Of a DNA stretch of 64,000 nucleotides, positions 34,631 through 43,916 are shown piece after piece (the first letter of the stretch is position 1; every line of letters starts with the position of its first letter). The translations under genes were made by a program, and so were the position numbers. A model generated the notes under the pieces. That model searched no databases and had not been told where the DNA came from. It worked only from the letters and a program-made list of their open reading frames with translations. The DNA is from Streptacidiphilus jeojiense (lineage in GTDB: Bacteria; Actinomycetota; Actinomycetes; Streptomycetales; Streptomycetaceae). The stretch covers positions 113,915-177,914 of the forward strand of contig NZ_JOEH01000015.1 of assembly GCF_000719095.1 (NCBI RefSeq). The letters run 5' to 3'.

Positions 34631-35248
34631 AATCGACCCACCTCGCTTTTTCATGACCTATTGGTTCGTGTGCGTATTGACGAAACGGAAGATTTCCCGG
34701 GAAACCTCAAGTTCTGCTCAACTGACTTCACTGCGGGCCTGCGCCGGTGCAAGAATCGAGCCAACGCCGACGGATATCGCGGCGGGATCGACGAACACCA
34801 TCGTCACGGGGGCACGGGGATGAGCAGGAACCGCACGGGGATTTCCGACCGCTGTAATATCGCGGCCTCCCCCGGCTAGCACGGGCAGTGGGGAGCCGGC
34901 GCCCAGCGCTCCATCCCCACACACCGGAAGGCATTCCTCCGGAAATCATCGGAGCGAATACGGCTTGCAATTCGAATTCTCCGTGCCCTGGTCCCGCCGA
35001 GCCCGTCGAATACCAGGGTGGGATTTATGCGGAAGAAACCCGTCGCCGGTGCGCCGGTATCGACCGCGCCGCGGCCCGCGCACGGCGAACTCCCTGGCGA
35101 CGCGCCCTTCAGCACTCCCGACCGAGTTCCCGGTACCCGGCCGCTCGCCGCGGCCACCGGGCCCCACGACTCCCGTGGCAACCGCCACGGGCCCCGCCCC
35201 GCCTGCGCACAGGTGGGGCGACCCTTCACAGATCCAAGGAGCAACAGC
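34631..35248. other. 618-base stretch without a supported gene
   Basis: No open frame here looks coding. It holds a 12-bp perfect palindrome TTTCCCGGGAAA at 34693-34704, 62 bases after the regulator stop, and a -35-like TTGACG at 34678. The region separates the RiPP cluster from the SdpABC-like genes and may contain the promoter of the secreted protein at 35249. Confidence 0.4.
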
Positions 35249-35623
35249 ATGAAGAAGAAGCTGATCGCCGGCGCACTGGTGGCGACCGTCGCCGCAGCCG
35301 GCATCGTCGGCTCGGTGGGCACCAGCGCCTCCGCCGCCGCGCTGCCGCAGCAGAAGGTCGCCGCGACGCAGTCGCTGGCCACCGCCACGGTCCTCAGCAA
35401 GGGCGCCCAGCCCCAGTTCTGGGCGAGCATCGCGCAGAGCGTGCTGGCCGCCTCCGTGGTCAAGGCGACCGAGGTCGCGGTGAAGGCGACGGTCAAGGCC
35501 GCCGCCGTGGACTCCTCGTCCTCGTCCGACTCCTCGTCGTCGTCCAGCGGCGGCCCGGTCACCGCGCCGGCCTCCCTGCACGGGGCGATCCCCGGCGACG
35601 CGCAGTTCGACGCCGCCAACTGA
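35249..35623 (+). CDS. Small secreted protein, possible SdpC-like toxin precursor, 124 aa
   Basis: 124 aa from the ATG at 35249 (AAGGAG upstream). Residues 1-29 are a classical signal peptide (MKKKLIAGALVATVAAAGIV, then cleavage after SASA). The mature part has an amphipathic Ala/Val/Lys-rich stretch (FWASIAQSVLAASVVKATEV) and a poly-Ser tract. It has no Cys, so the disulfide of Bacillus SDP is missing. The two genes downstream resemble SdpA and SdpB, so a secreted peptide toxin is a reasonable guess, but the protein itself is not recognised. Confidence 0.55.
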   Translation: MKKKLIAGALVATVAAAGIVGSVGTSASAAALPQQKVAATQSLATATVLSKGAQPQFWASIAQSVLAASVVKATEVAVKATVKAAAVDSSSSSDSSSSSSGGPVTAPASLHGAIPGDAQFDAAN

Positions 35624-35658
35624 AACCGCTGCCCGAACCAGTGAGGTAGCAGCCCAGT

Positions 35659-35693
35659 TCCGCGCCCGGCGGCCCCTAATGCCGCCGGGCGCG
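35659..35693 (+). terminator. Hairpin between secreted protein and DUF5819 gene
   Basis: Perfect 13-bp inverted repeat (CCGCGCCCGGCGG with its complement) and a 9-base loop. It could lower expression of the downstream genes relative to the secreted protein. Confidence 0.7.
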
Positions 35694-35725
35694 GCCACGA
35701 GCCACAGGAAGTGATCTCCCGTCAG

Positions 35726-36430
35726 ATGAGACATCTCTTCAGTAGACAACGCAGTCGAACCACCCTACCCGGAGACTCCGCAGTTCCGATGCGGGTACGT
35801 CTGGGCTCTCTCCTCGCACTGGTTCCGGTGGTCCTCTACACAGCCGCCTGCCTGGTGTACAACGCCCCGGCCTCACCGGCCCGCAACCGGGTGGACTCCA
35901 CCGCGGTGGCGTTCATGGAGCCGTACTTCTGGCAGGACTGGCAGCTCTTCGGCCCGACTCCCGGTGACAGCAACAGCCTTGTGTACATGGAGGCACAGGT
36001 CCGCCTTCCCTCCGGTCAGGTCGTCCAGACCTCCCCGGTCGAGATCGAGGGGGCCATCGACCGTGCGCCTCGGGGGTTCCGGGTCAACCCGACCAAGCTG
36101 CCCGGAATCATGCTCGCCTTCGACGAGGGGGCGCAGCACTACGACCAGGCGGCGACCAAGATCAAGAAGCTCCCCGCCGCACAACGTGCCCAGGCACAGA
36201 CCGATCTGGACCAGGCCTACGCCAATGACTTCCTGGAAATGCAGCGCTTCATGTCCGCACGGGCGGAGAGCCTCTTCCCGCAGGACCGGATCGTGGCGGT
36301 GAGAGCGACGTTCAAGACACAGCCGATCATCCCGTTCTCCCAGCGCTACGAGAGTCCCGCGCCCAAGGAGCCGATCGAGCCGCTGATGCAGACCTCGTGG
36401 CTGCCCTACGTCGCGGGGGTGGCCCAGTGA
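35726..36430 (+). CDS. DUF5819 protein, SdpA-like partner of an HTTM protein
   Basis: 234 aa from the ATG at 35726 (AGGAAG about 15 bases upstream; ATG 35786 is an alternative). One N-terminal membrane segment (LGSLLALVPVVLYTAACLVY), then NAPASPARNRV and YFWQDWQLFGPTPGDSNS, the hallmark of DUF5819, which parallels the tryptophan-rich segment of SdpA. Its stop overlaps the GTG of the HTTM gene (GTGA), so both are made together. In Bacillus, SdpA and SdpB are needed to mature the SDP toxin; a similar role is inferred here. Confidence 0.72.
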   Translation: MRHLFSRQRSRTTLPGDSAVPMRVRLGSLLALVPVVLYTAACLVYNAPASPARNRVDSTAVAFMEPYFWQDWQLFGPTPGDSNSLVYMEAQVRLPSGQVVQTSPVEIEGAIDRAPRGFRVNPTKLPGIMLAFDEGAQHYDQAATKIKKLPAAQRAQAQTDLDQAYANDFLEMQRFMSARAESLFPQDRIVAVRATFKTQPIIPFSQRYESPAPKEPIEPLMQTSWLPYVAGVAQ

Positions 36431-37530
36431 GGCGGGTCATGGGTCAGCTCACGGGTCGGGTCGACGCTGTAGTGCTGTGGCTGGCGCGCAGCGAACGCCG
36501 CCTGGTCGGCATCGCGCTGCTGCGCATCGTCATCGGCCTCGCCACCGTCCTCTACTGCCTGGCCGACTACAGCCGCAGGCAGTTCCTCTGGGGGCCGCAC
36601 TCCTACAACTCACCGGCGGTCGCGGGCAAGGCGCTGCCGCACTGGGGGTTCTCGCTCTTCCTGGTCAGCAACTCGCAGATCTGGTTCGAGCTGCTCTTCC
36701 ACGCGGTGATCCTGGTCTCCCTGGCGTTCATGGTCTTCGGTGGCCGCGCCCTGACCATCGCCCAGGCCGTGCTGATGTGGTCGCTGCACTACCGCAACCA
36801 GGACGTACTGGAGGGCGGGGACAACCTCGCCCAGATCCTGATCATCTTCATGGTCTTCTCGGTCTCCAACGCCTACTTCGCGCCGGGAGCCAAGCAGCGC
36901 CGTGCGCTAATGCGCCGGCAGAGCGGGCCCACGATCGGTACCGCACTGCACAATCTGGCCGCCTACCTCATCGTCTTCCAGACGTCGGTGCTCTACTTCA
37001 CCGCCGGCTACTGGAAGATCACCGGAACGGTGTGGCAGAACGGCGTGGCCATGTACTACATCAGCCGGATCACCGGGTTCGAGATGTCGTCCACCTACGC
37101 CCAGGTGATGAGCAGCGCGTTCCTGGGCACCGCGATCTGCTACTTCACCATCTTCACCGAACTGGGTTTCCCCTTCGCCGTACTGTCGAACCGGGCGTGG
37201 GTGCGGAAGGCCAACACCCTCGCCATCGAGGCCATGCACCTGGGGATCATGGTCTGCATGGGCCTGGTCTGCTTCGGACTACTGATGATCGGCGCCGACT
37301 GCACCTGTCTGCGCGACGAGGACTACCGGTCGCTGTACCTGCGTGCGGTGCGGCTGAAGCAGGGCGTGCTGGACCGGCTGCGGCCGCCACTGGCGGAGTT
37401 CCCGGCCGGCGCTGCGCTCTCCCTGGCCGGAGCGGAGCACGCTTCGGTCTCGGCACCGGCACCGGCACCGGCACCAGCACCGGCCTCGGCCTCGGCCTCG
37501 AAGGAGGAGGACCGTGCCCACCAGGCCTGA
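36427..37530 (+). CDS. HTTM-domain membrane protein (SdpB-like)
   Basis: 367 aa from the GTG at 36427 that overlaps the previous stop. Several membrane segments (LLRIVIGLATVLYCLADY, LLFHAVILVSLAFMVFGG, QILIIFMVFSVSNAYFAPG, LIVFQTSVLYFTAGYWKITG) match the HTTM domain, which is related to vitamin K-dependent gamma-carboxylase and includes SdpB. The C terminus is an Ala-Pro/Ala-Ser repeat tail. Predicted to act in the membrane with the DUF5819 protein on the secreted protein (inference). Confidence 0.8.
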   Translation: MRRVMGQLTGRVDAVVLWLARSERRLVGIALLRIVIGLATVLYCLADYSRRQFLWGPHSYNSPAVAGKALPHWGFSLFLVSNSQIWFELLFHAVILVSLAFMVFGGRALTIAQAVLMWSLHYRNQDVLEGGDNLAQILIIFMVFSVSNAYFAPGAKQRRALMRRQSGPTIGTALHNLAAYLIVFQTSVLYFTAGYWKITGTVWQNGVAMYYISRITGFEMSSTYAQVMSSAFLGTAICYFTIFTELGFPFAVLSNRAWVRKANTLAIEAMHLGIMVCMGLVCFGLLMIGADCTCLRDEDYRSLYLRAVRLKQGVLDRLRPPLAEFPAGAALSLAGAEHASVSAPAPAPAPAPASASASKEEDRAHQA

Positions 37531-38683
37531 CCGCCGCGCCGAGATCGCCGCACTGCAGGCGTTCCTGACCGCCGACCCGGACCGATGGCCCGAACTCGCG
37601 CCCCGGGCCGTGGAGTCCAGCAGCCACGACCTGCTGCGCCGGATCGTGGACGCCACCCGGGAGCGACTGGGCGGCATCGACGAGGTGCGGGACTCGCCCC
37701 GGGGGCTGCTCGTCGCCGGACCCCGCGGAGAGGTCCTGGCCTGGGCGAAGATCGATCAGGCCGGGACGCTGGAGGACCTGCTGATCGCCCGGGGCGCGGA
37801 AGGGTACGGGCCCGGCGGGTGGTGGCGCCGCCGGCTGGCCACGGCCGTCTGGGTGGCCCTGTGCTGCTACTGGATCGCCCTGTGCTGGGGTGCCGGGAGC
37901 GTCACCGGATGGATCGGGTCGCTGCTCGTGGTCGCGTCGGGCTACCTGCTCCTGGAGGGCTTCTCCTCCATCACCGAGGAGCCCTGGTGGGTCCGCCGCC
38001 CCGTCGAGGCGGGCGCGCTCGTCGCGCTCGGATCGGCCTGGCGCCTGCCCCACCTGCGGGTCGGCAACGGCACCTTCGACGTGGTCGTCGGGGTGGTGAT
38101 GCTGGGCCTGACGGCCGGGGCGCTGCTCCGGTCCCGGCGCCACCGCTGGGGCACCGCCGTGACCGCACAGGCCTGGTTCCCGCTGCGCGGGGCCTGGTAC
38201 GTCGGCCAGGGCGGCGGACGTCTGCTCAACCACCACTTCCAGGTGCCGGAGCAGCGCGGCGCCCTGGACCTCGTCAAGGTCGGTGCCACCGGCAGCCGGC
38301 GGGGGTCCGCCGGCAGCCTCGGCTCCTACCTGGCCTACGGGGCCAGGGTGTACGCCCCCTGCGACGGTCGGGTCGTCTCCGCGGTCGACGGCGTCGAGGA
38401 CCAGGTCCCGGGTGTGATCCGGTACGGGCCGGTCTACGGCAACCACGTCTTCATCGACACGGGTACCGAGACCGTCAAGCTCGCCCATCTGCGCCCCGGC
38501 ACCGTCGCGGTGGCCCAGGGCCAGTCGGTCCGCGCCGGTGACCTGCTCGGCGAGGTCGGCAACTCCGGCAACACCACCGAGCCCCACCTCCACATCCACG
38601 CCGAACGCGACGGTGTCGGCCTGGACCTCGACTTCGTGGACGTGCAGGGCAGCCTCCACCGGGGCCGCACCGTCCGAACCTGA
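37514..38683 (+). CDS. Membrane-anchored M23 family metallopeptidase
   Basis: 389 aa from the GTG at 37514, overlapping the HTTM stop by 17 bases and preceded by GGAGGAGG. The middle has four or so membrane segments (about 110-210). The C-terminal domain is M23 (lysostaphin-like): an N-terminal His and Asp (NHHFQVPEQRGALDLV), the GARVYAPCDGRVV strand, and HLHIH as the H-x-H zinc motif. Such enzymes cut cell-wall cross-bridges or Gly-rich peptides. Its coupling to the SdpA/SdpB-like genes suggests a part in processing or immunity. Confidence 0.8.
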   Translation: MPTRPDRRAEIAALQAFLTADPDRWPELAPRAVESSSHDLLRRIVDATRERLGGIDEVRDSPRGLLVAGPRGEVLAWAKIDQAGTLEDLLIARGAEGYGPGGWWRRRLATAVWVALCCYWIALCWGAGSVTGWIGSLLVVASGYLLLEGFSSITEEPWWVRRPVEAGALVALGSAWRLPHLRVGNGTFDVVVGVVMLGLTAGALLRSRRHRWGTAVTAQAWFPLRGAWYVGQGGGRLLNHHFQVPEQRGALDLVKVGATGSRRGSAGSLGSYLAYGARVYAPCDGRVVSAVDGVEDQVPGVIRYGPVYGNHVFIDTGTETVKLAHLRPGTVAVAQGQSVRAGDLLGEVGNSGNTTEPHLHIHAERDGVGLDLDFVDVQGSLHRGRTVRT

Positions 38684-38782
38684 GTAACCGTCAGTACCCG
38701 TTCCCACCAACCCCGTTCCCGCCTTCCTTCCCGCCTGCCTGCCGCCGCCGGGCGGTTCGCCCTGCCCAGAAAGCCATCTCCC

Positions 38783-40819
38783 GTGAGACTCCGTCACATA
38801 GCCGTCACCGCAACGGCCCTCGGCTCCGTCATCGCCGCCGGCAGCCCCGTCCAGGCCCGGACCGCCACCGACCAGGCCGTCCCGGCCACGCCCCGGACCG
38901 TGCTCCAGGGTTCGCACCCCGACTACGCCACGAGCCGCCAGGACCTCGGTGCGGTACCCGCGGCGCAGACCCTGACCGCCCGGGTCTACCTGGGCTCGCG
39001 GGCTCCTGTCGCCCTCACCGCCTTCCTGCAGTCCGTCACCACCCCGGGGAGCCCGGACTACCGGCACTTCCTCTCCCCGGCCCAGTACCAGCAGCGCTTC
39101 GGACTCACCGCCGCACAGCGCCGGGCGGCGGTCCGCTGGCTCACCTCGTCCGGCCTGCGGGTGACCGCCGACACCCTGCACTACCTCCAGGTCAGCGGCC
39201 CGGAGGCGGCGATGGACCGGGCGCTGGGCACCAGCATCCACCGCTACGGCACCGCCTGGGGACCGCTGCAGGCTCCCGTGCAGGACGCCAGCGTTCCCGC
39301 CGCCGTATCGGCCGACGTGGTCGCCGTCGACGGACTGTCGGCACCGGCCGCGGCCAACCCCGCGTCCGCCCCCGCCACCCCAGCCACCGCCCCCGCCTCC
39401 ACGCCCACGCCCGCGCCCACGCCCACGCCCGCGCCCGCGCCCACGACGGCACCAACGCCCACGCCCGGCGACGACCCCGTCTGCTCGACCTACCTCGGCC
39501 AGCAGCAGGCCACCACCCTGCCACCCGCCTACGGCCGCACCGTCCCCTATGCGACCTGCCCCTACACCCCGGCCCAGCTGCGCAAGGCCTACAGCGTCGG
39601 AACTCCGGGCGCCACCGGCCGGGGGCGGACCATCGCCATCGTCGACGCCTACGGCTCGGCCACCATGCCCGCCGACGCCGACCGGTTCGCCACCGCCACC
39701 GGCGACCGGCCGTTCCGCCCCGGGCAGTACCGGCAGCAGGTCGACCCGGCCGGCTGGAACGTCAGCTCCAGCTGCGCCCCGCCCGCGTCCTGGGCCGGTG
39801 AGCAGGCCCTCGACATCGAGATGGCGCACGGCTACGCACCGGACGCCTCGGTGCTCTACGTCGGCGCCGACTCCTGCCTGGACAGCGATCTGATGGCGGC
39901 CGAGGCGTCGGTCATTGACTCCCATTCGGCCGACCTCATCTCCAACTCCTGGGCCGAGATCATCCACTCCCAGCCCGGGCATCTCACCCCCGGTCTGGTC
40001 GCCGCCTGGAACATGCTGTTCCAGCAGGCGGCTGCCGAAGGCATCGGGGTCTACTTCGCGGCCGGGGACTGCGGCGACTCCTCGCCCGGCGCGGCGCAGA
40101 CCGCGCTCAACTGCGACCCGCAGACCACCCAGGCGCAGGCCGACTTCCCCAGCGGCTCGCCCTGGGTCACCTCGGTGGGCGGCACCACACTGGCCACCGA
40201 CTCCCGAGGCGGCTACGCCTGGGAGACGAGCATGGGTGACAGCCTCTCCATCCGCCCCGACGGCACCGGAGCCTGGGCCCCGATCCCCGGAGTCTTCACC
40301 TACGGCGGCGGAGGCGGCCCCAGCGACTTCCCCCAGCCCTGGTACCAGCGGACCCGGGTGCCGGCCGCCCTCGCCGGGTCGGGCGCGACCGCGCACCGGG
40401 TCACCCCGGACGTCTCCCTGGAGGGCGACTCGGCGCTACCGGTCCTGGTGGGCTACACAGTTGACGGTACGTTCGGGACCGTCGGCTACGGCGGTACGTC
40501 CGCGGCGACCCCCGGTTTCGCGGCCGTCCAGGCCGATGCCGAGCAGGAGACCGGGCACTCCTTCGGCTTCGCCAACCCCCTGCTGTACTCGCTGGACCGG
40601 GCCGGGGTCTTCCACGACGTGACCGAGCACCCCGCCGCGGCCGGTCCCGGCCCGCTCACCGCGGTCCGCGACATGGGCGCCGCCGCGGGAGACCTGCGCT
40701 ACATCCTCTACACCCTGGGCCAGGACTACGGCCTGCCGGCCGCCCCCGGCTACGACGAGGCCACCGGCCTGGGCTCCCCCGACGCGGCGTACCTGCGCTG
40801 GTTCCGTACCCATGGCTGA
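38783..40819 (+). CDS. Secreted S53 (sedolisin) serine-carboxyl peptidase
   Basis: 678 aa from a GTG, with a signal peptide (residues 1-25). A Pro-kumamolisin propeptide follows (TARVYLGSRAPVALTAFLQS ... DYRHFLSPAQYQQRFG), then a Thr/Ala/Pro linker of short repeats (about 190-225) and the catalytic domain. The Glu/Asp pair is in GEQALDIEMAH, the oxyanion Asp in AAGDCGDSS and the nucleophile in GGTSAATPGF. Acts outside the cell at acidic pH in known relatives. The ATG of the next gene overlaps its stop. Confidence 0.88.
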   Translation: MRLRHIAVTATALGSVIAAGSPVQARTATDQAVPATPRTVLQGSHPDYATSRQDLGAVPAAQTLTARVYLGSRAPVALTAFLQSVTTPGSPDYRHFLSPAQYQQRFGLTAAQRRAAVRWLTSSGLRVTADTLHYLQVSGPEAAMDRALGTSIHRYGTAWGPLQAPVQDASVPAAVSADVVAVDGLSAPAAANPASAPATPATAPASTPTPAPTPTPAPAPTTAPTPTPGDDPVCSTYLGQQQATTLPPAYGRTVPYATCPYTPAQLRKAYSVGTPGATGRGRTIAIVDAYGSATMPADADRFATATGDRPFRPGQYRQQVDPAGWNVSSSCAPPASWAGEQALDIEMAHGYAPDASVLYVGADSCLDSDLMAAEASVIDSHSADLISNSWAEIIHSQPGHLTPGLVAAWNMLFQQAAAEGIGVYFAAGDCGDSSPGAAQTALNCDPQTTQAQADFPSGSPWVTSVGGTTLATDSRGGYAWETSMGDSLSIRPDGTGAWAPIPGVFTYGGGGGPSDFPQPWYQRTRVPAALAGSGATAHRVTPDVSLEGDSALPVLVGYTVDGTFGTVGYGGTSAATPGFAAVQADAEQETGHSFGFANPLLYSLDRAGVFHDVTEHPAAAGPGPLTAVRDMGAAAGDLRYILYTLGQDYGLPAAPGYDEATGLGSPDAAYLRWFRTHG

Positions 40820-42248
40820 CGACGCGATCGTGGTCGGCTCCGGCCCCAACGGGCTGGCCGCGGCCGTCGCCCTGGCCCAGGAAGGGGTGTCCGTCACCGT
40901 TCTGGAGGGTGCCGACACCATCGGCGGCGGCACCCGCAGCAGCGAGTTGACGGTGCCCGGGGTGCTCCACGACCACTGCGCCGCCATCCACCCGATGGCC
41001 GTCGGCTCGCCCTTCCTGCGCACCCTCGGCCTGGAGCGCCACGGGCTGGAGTGGCTGTGGGCCGAGATCGAACTGGCCCATCCGCTGGACGGCGGAGGAG
41101 TGGCGGTGCTGCACCGCTCCCTGGAGCGGACCGCGGCCGGCCTCGGGCCGGACGCGGCCGCGTGGCGGCGGGTCTTCGGACCGCTCACCCAGCGCTTCGA
41201 CGAGATCGCCGACGACCTGATGCGCCCGCTGCTGCACCGCCCCGCGCACCCCTGGGCCACCGCGCGCTTCGGGGCCCTCGCCGCCCTGCCGGCGGCCCTG
41301 CTGGCCCGCTCCTGGGCGACCCCCGAGGCCAGGGCCCTGTTCGCCGGGGTCGCGGCGCACGCCCTGCGCCCACTGCACACCCTGGGCAGCGCGGCACTGG
41401 GGCTGATGCTCGTCGCCGCCGGGCACCGGCGCGGCTGGCCGGTCGCCCGGGGAGGCTCGCGCGCCATCACCGACGCACTGGCCGCCCGCCTGCTCGAACT
41501 CGGCGGCACGATCGAGACCGGGACCTGGGTCGGCTCACTGGCCGAACTGCCGCCCTCGGCCCTGGTCCTGCTGGACGTCGCGCCCCGGGCCGCCGCGGCC
41601 ATCTGCGGCGACCGCATGCCGCCCGGGGTCCGCCGCGGCTACACCCGGTGGCGGCACGGACCCGGCGCGTTCAAGGTGGACCTCGCGGTGCGGGACGGCA
41701 TCCCCTGGCTCAACGACGCCTGCCGCCGGGCGGCCACCGTCCACCTGGGCGGCACCGTCGAGGAGGTCTCCAGGTCCGAGCGGCTGACCGCGGCAGGGCG
41801 GATGCCCGACCGCCCGTTCGTGCTGGTCGCCCAGCAGTACCTGGCCGACCCGTCACGCTCGGCCGGCGACATCCACCCCGTCTGGGCCTACGCGCACGTC
41901 CCCAACGGCTGGCAGGGCGACGCCACCGAGGCGGTGCTCGACCAGATCGAGCGCTTCGCCCCCGGAACGCGCCGGCGGATCGTCGGCCGGGTGTCCCGCC
42001 GGGTGGACGAGATGGCCGCCTACAACCCCAACTACGTCGGCGGTGACATCCTCACCGGGGCCAACACCGCCTGGCAGCTGGCCTTCCGCCCACGGCCCGC
42101 CCTGGACCCGTACCGCACCGGGGTTCCCGGGGTGTTCCTGTGCTCCGCGGCCACTCCCCCGGGGGCCGGGGTGCACGGCATGTGCGGGGCCGGCGCCGCC
42201 CGCTCGGCCCTGCAGCACCTGAGGTCAGCGCGGACCGGGCGCGGCTGA
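40812..42248 (+). CDS. CrtI/phytoene-desaturase-type FAD oxidoreductase
   Basis: 478 aa, ATG overlapping the peptidase end (ATGGCTGA). N-terminal dinucleotide fold (VVGSGPNGLAAAVALAQEG and the acidic end VLEGADTIGGG), and the C-terminal FAD motif GVFLCSAATPPGAGVHGMCG typical of the phytoene dehydrogenase-related family. No other carotenoid genes are nearby, so the substrate need not be a carotenoid. Coupling to a secreted peptidase gene is odd and may be positional only. Confidence 0.82.
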   Translation: MADDAIVVGSGPNGLAAAVALAQEGVSVTVLEGADTIGGGTRSSELTVPGVLHDHCAAIHPMAVGSPFLRTLGLERHGLEWLWAEIELAHPLDGGGVAVLHRSLERTAAGLGPDAAAWRRVFGPLTQRFDEIADDLMRPLLHRPAHPWATARFGALAALPAALLARSWATPEARALFAGVAAHALRPLHTLGSAALGLMLVAAGHRRGWPVARGGSRAITDALAARLLELGGTIETGTWVGSLAELPPSALVLLDVAPRAAAAICGDRMPPGVRRGYTRWRHGPGAFKVDLAVRDGIPWLNDACRRAATVHLGGTVEEVSRSERLTAAGRMPDRPFVLVAQQYLADPSRSAGDIHPVWAYAHVPNGWQGDATEAVLDQIERFAPGTRRRIVGRVSRRVDEMAAYNPNYVGGDILTGANTAWQLAFRPRPALDPYRTGVPGVFLCSAATPPGAGVHGMCGAGAARSALQHLRSARTGRG

Positions 42249-42264
42249 GGCGGCGGCCAGTCTG

Positions 42265-42894
42265 TCAGGCGTCTCCGCCCAGCAGGCGCCGGCCCTGGCC
42301 GAAGAAGTCGGCCACGGCGCCGACACCGCCCAGTTCGCGGAGGGTCCGCGCGGCGCCGAAGGGTGCGTTCCAGAACGCGCCCTGGCGCTGCTCGTGCGGG
42401 CCGACGTAGGCGTAGGGCTCCGACTGGAAGCCGTCGCCCGGTGATACGCCGTAGTTCGCCGCGTCGACGGTCACCGAGATGTCGAAGTGCTCGGGCCAGA
42501 TCACCGGGTCCGAGCCCGGGAAGGTCCCGCGCAGTGCGGCGTCGCCGACGGCGAAGCAGCGGGCCAGCCACTCGGCGGCGGCCGGATCGACGTCGAAGGG
42601 CTCCTCGCTGCCGACCCCCGACCCGTCCGGGTACAGCCCGTCCGGAGCGCCGGCCGCGACCCCGATCTGCTCCGCGAGCCCGGCGCAGCTGGTCCGCTGC
42701 AGCGGCAGGGAGCGGCCGGCCGCCACCAGCTCGGCGCCGACCACCCGCAGCCAGGGCTCGGACCGGGTCGCGAACCCGCCCGGGCAGGCCTGCAACCTGA
42801 TCGTGCCACTGGTCCGGTACTGCGGACCGGCCAGCAGCGTCTCCGCCACCGCGTGCAGGGCCCGGCGCGTGTGTATCACCGTCTGGGAGTCCAT
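42265..42894 (-). CDS. Conserved-looking hypothetical protein, 209 aa
   Basis: 209 aa from the ATG at 42894, which has a GGGGG stretch upstream. Soluble, with no signal peptide. Recognisable features are WPEHFDISVTVDAANYGVSP and PYAYVGPH, a pattern I associate with uncharacterised actinobacterial proteins. No family name can be given. It runs convergent to the oxidoreductase (16 bases apart) and divergent from the DUF427 gene. Confidence 0.7.
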   Translation of the reverse strand: MDSQTVIHTRRALHAVAETLLAGPQYRTSGTIRLQACPGGFATRSEPWLRVVGAELVAAGRSLPLQRTSCAGLAEQIGVAAGAPDGLYPDGSGVGSEEPFDVDPAAAEWLARCFAVGDAALRGTFPGSDPVIWPEHFDISVTVDAANYGVSPGDGFQSEPYAYVGPHEQRQGAFWNAPFGAARTLRELGGVGAVADFFGQGRRLLGGDA

Positions 42895-43062
42895 GCCCCC
42901 ATCCTCGCCGACCACTGCGGCAGCGCCACCCCGCCGCGCCGGGTGCGGTCGCCGGGAAGCATGCGCCGGGAAGGAGCGTTGATCGGTAGTAACGTCCGGC
43001 AGCCACAGGCCGTCCGGTCGCCACCGGTCCGCATGCCACCTCCGCGAGAGAGAAGCCCAGCC

Positions 43063-43440
43063 ATGACCGACCGCCCCGTCCTGCAGCCCAGCGCAAGCCA
43101 TCCGATCACCGTCACGGCCAACCCGGCCAGGGTCGTGGTCACGGTCGCCGGCCGCACCGTCGCCGACACCCGCGACGCGCTGACCCTGCGCGAGGCGCAG
43201 TACCCCGCCGTGCAGTACATCCCGCGCGCCGACGTGTCCCTCGCCCTGCTGGAGCCCAGCGACACGGCCAGCTACTGCCCCTTCAAGGGCGAGGCCGGCT
43301 ACTACAGCATCCCGGTCGGCGGTGACCGCTCGGTCGACGCCGTCTGGGTCTACGAGTCCCCGTACCCGGCCGTCGCCGAGATCAAGGACCATGTCGCCTT
43401 CTACCCGGACCGGGTCGACAGCATCACCGAACTGCCGTAG
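43063..43440 (+). CDS. DUF427 domain protein
   Basis: 125 aa, ATG behind GAGAGAGAAG. One DUF427 domain: ARVVVTVAGRTVADTRDAL, PRADVSLALLEPS, SYCPFKGEAGYYSI and WVYESPYPAVAEIKDHVAFY. The family is common in actinomycetes and has no settled function; the conserved YCPFKG stretch suggests ligand binding or catalysis. Single gene between non-coding stretches. Confidence 0.85.
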   Translation: MTDRPVLQPSASHPITVTANPARVVVTVAGRTVADTRDALTLREAQYPAVQYIPRADVSLALLEPSDTASYCPFKGEAGYYSIPVGGDRSVDAVWVYESPYPAVAEIKDHVAFYPDRVDSITELP

Positions 43441-43916
43441 CCGGCCGGCCACTGCACCCGACCGCCCGAAGTGCCAGTACAGGACGGAAGGTATGTGCTA
43501 GAACTTCTGCTGCAGCCATCGAACGGGTGACTGCGATGGCTCCGGAATTCCGGCGGATTCCGGACGGTGGCCACCGTCGCTGGGCGGCCGACCGCGCGGG
43601 GCGCAGCAGGTGCGGTCGGCAATTCGAGCGGCCTCCCCGCACCGGCTCTGCCCCGCGGCCGACCAACTCCGGTCCACCGCGGCGCCGGGTGAGCGCCCCG
43701 GGCCAGCCCCGGCCCCCACCCTCGGGCCACCGCGCCGCGACGAACGGCCTAATGTCTCTGGTCACTGGCTGTCCCCGTCCCTGGCAGGACCCCCGGTCCT
43801 CGGTATGCTGCCATCCGTTGAGCATTCATCAACCCGGCGGCTGAGGTGGGCTTTTGAGGACCCCTCACCACCGCATGCCGGTGCCGGCCCGCTGATCCAC
43901 ACAGAAGGAGCGTCGG
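43441..43916. other. 476-base stretch without a supported gene
   Basis: I see no convincing gene. It includes a 16-bp palindrome GACGGTGGCCACCGTC near 43563 and otherwise GC-rich sequence with stop-rich frames. It should contain the promoter of the FHA-FAD gene, but no clear -35/-10 pair stands out. Confidence 0.4.

Noticed and set aside
42265..43452. Longer minus-strand frame reaching 43452 for the hypothetical gene
   Set aside because: The extension overlaps the well-supported DUF427 gene on the other strand; the ATG at 42894 has a ribosome site.
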